A stretch of 29,739 nucleotides of DNA, taken from positions 7,353 through 37,091 of the forward strand of contig DMCN01000096.1 of assembly GCA_003445795.1 (NCBI GenBank). The letters run 5' to 3'. A program made the position numbers and the translations under genes. The stretch is from Gallionellaceae bacterium (GTDB lineage: Bacteria > Pseudomonadota > Gammaproteobacteria > Burkholderiales > Gallionellaceae). Below the pieces are notes generated by a model. That model was not told the DNA's origin, ran no database searches, and saw only the letters and a program-made list of their open reading frames with translations. Every line of letters begins with the position of its first letter. Positions within the stretch are counted from its first letter, which is position 1. Below, in pieces: positions 24,612-29,739 of the stretch.

Positions 24612-25898
24612 ATGCAGATGAAGCCAAATGAAAATCTGGGCAAATACACCCTGACCAGGAAACTGGGCCAGGGCGCGACCAGCACGGTATTCCTCGGCTT
24701 CGATCCCTTCGCCAGGCGCGAAGTGGCGATCAAGATACTAAAGCAGGACATCCTGAGCGACCCCAAGATGGGCAAGCTGTACCAGCGCCAGCTCGACAAC
24801 GAAGCCTCGCTGGTGGGCAAGCTGTCGCATCCGCATATTGTCGCGATCTACGACGCACTGATCGGCGACACGGCCAGTTACATCGTGATGGAGTACGTCG
24901 GCGGCGGCACGCTGGAGAAACATTCCGAGCCGAACAACCTGCTGCCCATGGACAAGGTGGTGGAGTACATCTTCAAGTGCTGCCGTGCGCTCAACTACGC
25001 ACAGTTCAACGGCGTGATCCACCGCGACATCAAGCCCGCCAACATGCTGCTGACCGAGGATGGCGACATCAAGATCTCCGACATGGGTGCCGCCCTGCTG
25101 CTGGACATCGAGCAGACCCAGGTGAGCAACATCGGCTCGCCCGGCTATATGTCGCCCGAACAGATCCGCGCCGAGACGCTGACGCACCAGACCGACATCT
25201 ACTCGCTCGGCGTGGTGATGTACCGCCTGCTCACCGGACGTGCGCCGTATCACGCGCAGAACCTGGCCAGCCTTTGCCAGCAGATCCTGCACACCGAACC
25301 GCCGCTGCCGCGCTCCTTGAGAAGCGACATCCCGCAGCAACTCGAGAATGTGGTGCTGCGCGCGATGCACAAGGACAAGAAGGAGCGCTACCAGGACTGG
25401 AAGGATTTCGGCAGCGACCTCTCCGCGCTGGGCCGCTTCGAACAGAGCGCCATCGAGGTCAACCAGACCGAGAAGTTCACCACGCTGCGCGAGATGTCGT
25501 TGTTCAAGGACTTCACCGATGTCGAACTGTGGGAGATACTGCGCATCGGGGAGTGGCAGAAGCAGCCACCGCAGACCGTGCTGATGCGCGAAGACGAGTT
25601 GGGCGACGCTTTCTACATCATCATCGGCGGCAGCGTGAGCGTGACCAAGAACGGCCGCCTGCTCAACGTGATCCGCAGCGACGACTGCTTCGGCGAGATG
25701 GCCTACATCAGCGGCCGCGTCGTTGCGCGTTCGGCGACAGTGACAGCCGGCACCGAAGTTACGGTGCTGAAGATCTCGCCAACGCAGCTCGCCAGACTTT
25801 CCGACCATTGCCAGTTGCATTTCAACAAAGCCTTCTTGCGCGTGATGGCCGACCGTCTCAGGATGGCGGATGACCGTTTCGCCAAGCTCGCCAACTAG
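24612..25898 (+). CDS. Ser/Thr protein kinase fused to a cyclic-nucleotide-binding domain, copy 1
   Basis: 428 residues, soluble. Kinase domain (about 11-275): glycine loop LGQGATSTVF, Lys41 (VAIKIL), Glu64, catalytic loop HRDIKPAN (137-144), metal motif DMG (157-159, in place of DFG), SPE (181-183) and DIYSLG. All residues for phosphotransfer are present. A cNMP-binding domain follows (about 291-415) with the phosphate-binding cassette GEMAY (361-365) and ARSATV, giving Glu362, Arg373 and Ser374, the ligand contacts in CRP-type domains. The layout recalls cyclic-nucleotide-dependent kinases with the order of domains reversed. It starts 4 bp after the GT2 gene, so it is likely cotranscribed. 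No phosphatase or FHA gene is nearby. An ATG two codons later is an alternative start. Confidence 0.92.
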   Translation: MQMKPNENLGKYTLTRKLGQGATSTVFLGFDPFARREVAIKILKQDILSDPKMGKLYQRQLDNEASLVGKLSHPHIVAIYDALIGDTASYIVMEYVGGGTLEKHSEPNNLLPMDKVVEYIFKCCRALNYAQFNGVIHRDIKPANMLLTEDGDIKISDMGAALLLDIEQTQVSNIGSPGYMSPEQIRAETLTHQTDIYSLGVVMYRLLTGRAPYHAQNLASLCQQILHTEPPLPRSLRSDIPQQLENVVLRAMHKDKKERYQDWKDFGSDLSALGRFEQSAIEVNQTEKFTTLREMSLFKDFTDVELWEILRIGEWQKQPPQTVLMREDELGDAFYIIIGGSVSVTKNGRLLNVIRSDDCFGEMAYISGRVVARSATVTAGTEVTVLKISPTQLARLSDHCQLHFNKAFLRVMADRLRMADDRFAKLAN

Positions 25899-25921
25899 AA
25901 CAACTACAAAAGGAGCCCATC

Positions 25922-26308
25922 ATGTCCAATAAATACGTGATCCAGACACCGGACGCCCCCGCCGCCATCGGCACTTATTCGCAGGCCGTGCGCGTCGACC
26001 ATACCGTCTATCTTTCCGGACAGATCGGCCTCGACCCCAACACCATGCAGATGGTCGATGGCATCGAGGCGCAGGTCCACCGCGTATTCCAGAACTTGCG
26101 CGCAGTCGCCGATGCCGCCGGCGGCAGCCTCAACGACGTGGTGAAGCTCAACATCTTCCTTACCGACCTCGCCCACTTCACCAAAGTGAACGAGATCATG
26201 GCGACCTATTTCCACCAGCCCTATCCCGCACGTGCCGCAGTTGGCGTCGCCTCCCTGCCGCGCAACGCGCTGGTCGAGGCTGACGGCGTGATGTTCCTCC
26301 AGGAATGA
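25922..26308 (+). CDS. ridA: RidA family enamine/imine deaminase
   Basis: 128 residues, the family's usual length. RidA hydrolyses reactive enamines and imines such as 2-aminoacrylate formed by PLP enzymes, as a cytosolic trimer. Seen: IGTYSQAV (Tyr19; most relatives have IGPYSQ), LSGQIGLDP, and the catalytic Arg104 in PYPARAAVGVASLP with Glu119 near the end. AGGAGCCC lies 5-8 bp before the ATG. It sits between two near-copies of a kinase gene, with gaps of 23 and 25 bp, which is unusual for ridA and raises the question whether it is a target of those kinases or a chance passenger. Confidence 0.93.
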   Translation: MSNKYVIQTPDAPAAIGTYSQAVRVDHTVYLSGQIGLDPNTMQMVDGIEAQVHRVFQNLRAVADAAGGSLNDVVKLNIFLTDLAHFTKVNEIMATYFHQPYPARAAVGVASLPRNALVEADGVMFLQE

Positions 26309-26333
26309 TGTTGCCGAAAGCGATCCATACCCG

Positions 26334-27611
26334 ATGAGCATCCCTACCCACGTCGGCAAATACCACATCCTCAGAAAACTGGGCCAGGGTGGCACCAGCA
26401 CGGTCTATCTGGCGCACGACCCGGCGGCCGACCGCGAGGTCGCACTCAAGGTGATCAAGCCAGAATTCCTCGACGACCCACGCCTGGGCAAACAGAACCG
26501 CAAGCAGCTCGAAGTCGAGGCTGCACTGGCGGGCAAGCTGAGCCATCCGAACATCGTCAAGACCTACGAGGCCGTGATCGGTGACGAGATTAGCTACATC
26601 GCGATGGAATACATCTCCGGCGGCACGCTGGAGAAGCACATCCGCCCGGACAATTTGCTGCCACTGGATCGTGTGGTCGAGTACATGTTCAAGTGCTGCC
26701 GCGCGCTCAACTACGCGCAGTTCAACGGCGTCATCCACCGCGATATCAAACCCGCCAACCTGCTGCTGTGCAATCCGGACGAGATCAAGATCTCCGACCT
26801 TGGCGCCGCCATCCGCCTGGATCTGGAGCGCACGCAGGGCATGGTCGGTTCTCCCAACTATATGTCGCCCGAGCAGGTGCGCGGCGACGAGGTATCGCAC
26901 CAGACCGACATCTACTCGCTCGGCGTGGTGATGTACCGTCTGCTCACCGGCCAGTCGCCGTACACGCCAAAGAACCTCGCGCACCTGTACCAGCAGATCA
27001 TGCATGAGACGCCGATCGCGCCGACCAAATTGCGCAAGGACCTGCCGCCGCAGCTGGAGCGCATCGTCATGCTCGCCCTGAAAAAGGACCCCAAAGAACG
27101 CTATGCCACCTGGCGCGACTTCGGCAACGAGCTGGCCGCGCTCGGCCATTTCGAGAAGAGCGATCTGGAGATCAACGAGAACCAGAAATATAAGGCGCTG
27201 CGAAAACTGGAACTGTTCGGCGACTTCACCGACCTCGAACTGTGGGAAGTGCTGCGCGTGAGCGAATGGCAGAAGCAGCCCGCCAAGACATTGCTGTTCC
27301 GCGAAGACGAGATGGGCGATGCCTTCTACATCCTGATCGACGGCGGCGTCAGCGTCACCCGACGTAGCCGTCTGCTCAGCACGCTGGGCAGCGGCGACTG
27401 TTTCGGCGAGATGTCCTACACCAACCGCAAACACATGCCGCGCTCGGCCAGCATCACCTCCAACACCGAGATCACGGTAATGAAGATCCAGCCGGAACAG
27501 TTCGACCAGCTCTCCGACCGCTGCCAGCTGCATTTCATCCAGGCCTTCATGTACACGCTGGCCGACCGCCTGCGCATCGCGGACGAGCGCGTCGCCAGCA
27601 TGGCAAGCTAG
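26334..27611 (+). CDS. Ser/Thr protein kinase fused to a cyclic-nucleotide-binding domain, copy 2
   Basis: 425 residues, collinear and closely similar to copy 1, so a duplication. Kinase: glycine loop LGQGGTSTVY, Lys39, Glu62, HRDIKPAN (135-142), DLG (155-157), SPE (178-180). The cNMP domain (about 288-412) keeps GEM (358-360) and Arg370/Ser371 in MPRSASI, but the loop between them (SYTNRKH) differs from copy 1 (AYISGRVVA), so ligand preference may have changed. It begins 25 bp after ridA without a clear ribosome-binding site, and ends 2 bp before recG, suggesting translation coupling. No membrane segment is present. Confidence 0.92.
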   Translation: MSIPTHVGKYHILRKLGQGGTSTVYLAHDPAADREVALKVIKPEFLDDPRLGKQNRKQLEVEAALAGKLSHPNIVKTYEAVIGDEISYIAMEYISGGTLEKHIRPDNLLPLDRVVEYMFKCCRALNYAQFNGVIHRDIKPANLLLCNPDEIKISDLGAAIRLDLERTQGMVGSPNYMSPEQVRGDEVSHQTDIYSLGVVMYRLLTGQSPYTPKNLAHLYQQIMHETPIAPTKLRKDLPPQLERIVMLALKKDPKERYATWRDFGNELAALGHFEKSDLEINENQKYKALRKLELFGDFTDLELWEVLRVSEWQKQPAKTLLFREDEMGDAFYILIDGGVSVTRRSRLLSTLGSGDCFGEMSYTNRKHMPRSASITSNTEITVMKIQPEQFDQLSDRCQLHFIQAFMYTLADRLRIADERVASMAS

Positions 27612-27613
27612 CC

Positions 27614-29638
27614 GTGCCGCTGAAGATTCCGCCCGTAACGCAAAGCAAGTTCGCCAAGCTCGGCATCCGCACCCCGTTCGATCTCGTCCTGCACCTGCCG
27701 CTACGCTATGAAGACGAGACGAAGATCACCCGCGTCGCCGACCTCGTGCCCGGTGAGAGTGCGCAGGTGGAAGGCGAGATCATCCACAGCGAAGTGATGT
27801 ACCGTCCGCGCCGCAGCCTGGTGTGCCAGTTGCAGGACGACAGCGGCGATATCCTCTACCTGCGTTTCCTCAACTTCTATCCCAGCCAGCAGAAACAGCT
27901 CGCCGTCGGCAAAAAGATCCGCGCGCTGGGCGAACCGCGCATGGGTTTTTTCGGCGACGAGATGGTGCATCCCAAATGTCGTGTGGCGGGCGAATCCATC
28001 CCGCTCAAGCAGGCGCTCACACCCGTCTATCCTACCACCGCAGGACTGCCGCAGCCCACGCTGACCAAATACATCCATGCCGCATTGACCGAGCTGGAGC
28101 TGGACGACACACTGCCGGAAAGTATCTTGCAACGCCTGCGCCTGCCGGAGTTCGCATCCAGCGTGAAGCTGCTGCATCAGCCGCCGCCGAACATCGACGA
28201 GAACGCCCTGCTCGAACGCGCGCATCCCGCCTGGATGCGCATCAAGTTCGACGAACTGCTGGCACAGCAACTCTCCATGCGCGTGCATTACCGCGAACGC
28301 AGCCAGCGCGTCGCCCCGAAACTTGTTGCGCACAACAATCTCACCGATGGATTGTTGAAGGACCTGCCGTTCGCCCTCACCGGGGCGCAGAAAAAGGTGT
28401 GGCACGAGATCAGCAACGACCTTGCGCGGCCGCACCCGATGCAACGCCTGCTACAGGGCGATGTTGGCAGCGGCAAGACTGTGGTCGCCGCACTCGCCGC
28501 CTTGCAAGCCATCGAGAACGGTTACCAGGTCGCCTTCATGGCACCGACCGAGATACTGGCAGAACAACATTTTCTAAAGTTGCGCGACTGGCTGAAACCG
28601 CTCGGCATCGAACCGGTCTGGCTCTCTGGCAGTTTGAAGAAGAAAGACAAGACTGCCGCTGCCGAGCGCATCGCGTCCGGCGACACCATGCTCGCCATCG
28701 GCACGCATGCGTTGTTTCAGACCTCGGTCGAGTTCAAGAAACTGGGCTTGGTCATCGTGGATGAGCAGCACAAGTTTGGTGTGCAGCAAAGGTTGGCGCT
28801 GCGCGGCAAAGGCACCGAACCACACCAGTTGATGATGAGCGCCACCCCCATCCCGCGCACATTGGCCATGAGCTACTACGCCGACCTCGACGTCTCCGTC
28901 ATCGACGAATTGCCGCCCGGCCGCACGCCCATCGTCACCAAACTGGTCAGCGATGCACGGCGCGAGGAAGTGTTCGAGCGCGTGCGCGCCGCCTGCATGG
29001 AAGGTCGCCAAGCGTATTGGGTATGCCCGCTCATCGACGAATCCGAAGCACTGCAATTGCAGACCGCGCTGGAAACCTATGCCACGCTCACGCAGATATT
29101 CCCCGAACTGCGCATCGGTCTGGCCCACGGCAAGCTGAGCAGCGCCGAAAAAGCGCAAACCATGGCCGCGTTCAAGGGCGGCGAGCTGCAGCTGCTGGTT
29201 GCCACCACCGTCATCGAAGTCGGCGTGGACGTGCCCAACGCCAGCCTGATGGTGATCGACCACGCCGAGCGCATGGGACTGGCGCAACTGCACCAGCTGC
29301 GCGGCCGCGTCGGACGGGGCGCGGCGGAGAGCATGTGCGTGCTGCTGTTCCAGCAACCGCTATCGGAACTCGCGCGCGCACGGTTGAAGATCATCTTCGA
29401 GAACACCGACGGTTTCGAGATCGCGCAACAGGATCTGAGATTGCGCGGCCCCGGCGAACTGCTGGGCGCAAGACAGAGCGGCGTGCCGATGTTGCGCTTC
29501 GCCGACCTGGGCGAGGATGACAAACTGCTCGACAAGGCGCGCGACATCGCCGACGAGATGCTGCGCGATTTTCCGCAGGAGGCACAGGCGCACTTGCAGC
29601 GGTGGATGGCGAATGAGCCGGATTATCTGCGGACATAA
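27614..29638 (+). CDS. recG: ATP-dependent DNA helicase RecG
   Basis: 674 residues, near the usual 690. RecG remodels stalled forks and branched DNA. Seen: the wedge/OB domain (about 45-150), Walker A GDVGSGKT (282-289), MAPTEILAEQHF, Walker B DEQH (383-386) in DEQHKFGVQQR, SATPIPRTLAMSYYADLD, DELPPGR, and the C-terminal helicase motifs TTVIEVGVDVPNA and QLRGRVGRG. The start is GTG at 27614, only 2 bp after the stop of kinase copy 2; it gives an N-terminus a few residues shorter than many RecG proteins, lacking the LKGVG segment seen in others. No terminator is seen apart from the inverted repeat downstream. Confidence 0.96.
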   Translation: MPLKIPPVTQSKFAKLGIRTPFDLVLHLPLRYEDETKITRVADLVPGESAQVEGEIIHSEVMYRPRRSLVCQLQDDSGDILYLRFLNFYPSQQKQLAVGKKIRALGEPRMGFFGDEMVHPKCRVAGESIPLKQALTPVYPTTAGLPQPTLTKYIHAALTELELDDTLPESILQRLRLPEFASSVKLLHQPPPNIDENALLERAHPAWMRIKFDELLAQQLSMRVHYRERSQRVAPKLVAHNNLTDGLLKDLPFALTGAQKKVWHEISNDLARPHPMQRLLQGDVGSGKTVVAALAALQAIENGYQVAFMAPTEILAEQHFLKLRDWLKPLGIEPVWLSGSLKKKDKTAAAERIASGDTMLAIGTHALFQTSVEFKKLGLVIVDEQHKFGVQQRLALRGKGTEPHQLMMSATPIPRTLAMSYYADLDVSVIDELPPGRTPIVTKLVSDARREEVFERVRAACMEGRQAYWVCPLIDESEALQLQTALETYATLTQIFPELRIGLAHGKLSSAEKAQTMAAFKGGELQLLVATTVIEVGVDVPNASLMVIDHAERMGLAQLHQLRGRVGRGAAESMCVLLFQQPLSELARARLKIIFENTDGFEIAQQDLRLRGPGELLGARQSGVPMLRFADLGEDDKLLDKARDIADEMLRDFPQEAQAHLQRWMANEPDYLRT

Positions 29639-29646
29639 AAAAATAC

Positions 29647-29739
29647 CGTTCGTGTTGAGTCTGTCGAAACATGAACGACCAATGCTTACCATATTCCGAT
29701 CCGAGCGCCGTTCGTTCCTTCGACAGGCTCAGGACGAAC
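29647..29739. repeat. inverted repeat pair (REP/MITE-like), cut by the window end
   Basis: CGTTCGTGTTGAGTCTGTCG... (29647-29677) and its imperfect reverse complement ...TTCGACAGGCTCAGGACGAAC (29709-29739) are separated by 31 bp. Each arm is itself flanked by CGTTC/GAACG ends, so each could fold alone. This resembles dispersed intergenic repeats with a CTGTCGAA/TTCGACAG core. It follows recG by 8 bp and probably continues beyond the window. Confidence 0.65.

Noticed and set aside
24738..25820. 360-codon antisense frame over kinase copy 1, with a similar 445-codon one over copy 2 (26196-27533)
   Set aside because: They resemble each other only because the kinase genes are duplicates; His/Val/Gln-rich translations have no domain.

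Overview
The window is a chromosomal stretch from a Gram-negative bacterium, most likely a betaproteobacterium of the Nitrosomonadales (Gallionellaceae-like is my best guess, by inference only). The grounds are moderately high GC, class Ia ribonucleotide reductase with a NrdA of about 960 residues, an alanine/lysine-rich histone H1-like protein, a PilS/PilR pair beside a PP0621-type protein, and a gene matching BPH, the betaproteobacterial proteasome homolog. Coding density is high. I see no phage, IS element or CRISPR array.

Layout. 1-4.4 kb: the 3' part of spoT (its 5' end is outside the window), a hotdog thioesterase, and pabB on the minus strand diverging from the proteasome-like gene across only 38 bp. 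4.4-6.2 kb: two long intergenic regions around the H1-like gene; the first is rich in small hairpins. 6.2-10.4 kb: nrdA-nrdB on the minus strand, preceded by two NrdR-type boxes 31 bp apart that overlap the promoter and followed by a clear terminator. 10.5-15.3 kb: a minus-strand run of ispB, tRNA-Pro(CGG), PP0621-like gene, pilS, pilR and ampD, with the protein genes from PP0621 onward touching or overlapping. 15.5-17.3 kb: a secreted protein of unknown function followed by an OmpA-domain protein, then a convergent 76-residue orphan. 17.5-22.5 kb: a minus-strand run of four closely packed genes (ArnT-like membrane glycosyltransferase, membrane-anchored BNR/sialidase-like protein, small membrane protein, MHS-type transporter). 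22.7-29.6 kb: a divergent plus-strand run of a sugar-nucleotide epimerase, a polyprenyl-phosphate-type GT2, a Ser/Thr kinase fused to a cyclic-nucleotide-binding domain, ridA, a second copy of that kinase fusion, and recG. The window ends inside an inverted repeat.

How the genes may work together. The epimerase, GT2 and ArnT-like genes look like a lipid-linked-sugar route: modify a nucleotide sugar, load it on undecaprenyl phosphate, transfer it outside the inner membrane. The BNR protein and transporter may act on or move related compounds. The first kinase starts 4 bp after the GT2 stop, so cyclic-nucleotide-gated phosphorylation could be co-expressed with surface-glycan synthesis. The points I would check first are the two kinase fusions around ridA, the proteasome-like protein and the divergent glycan cluster.
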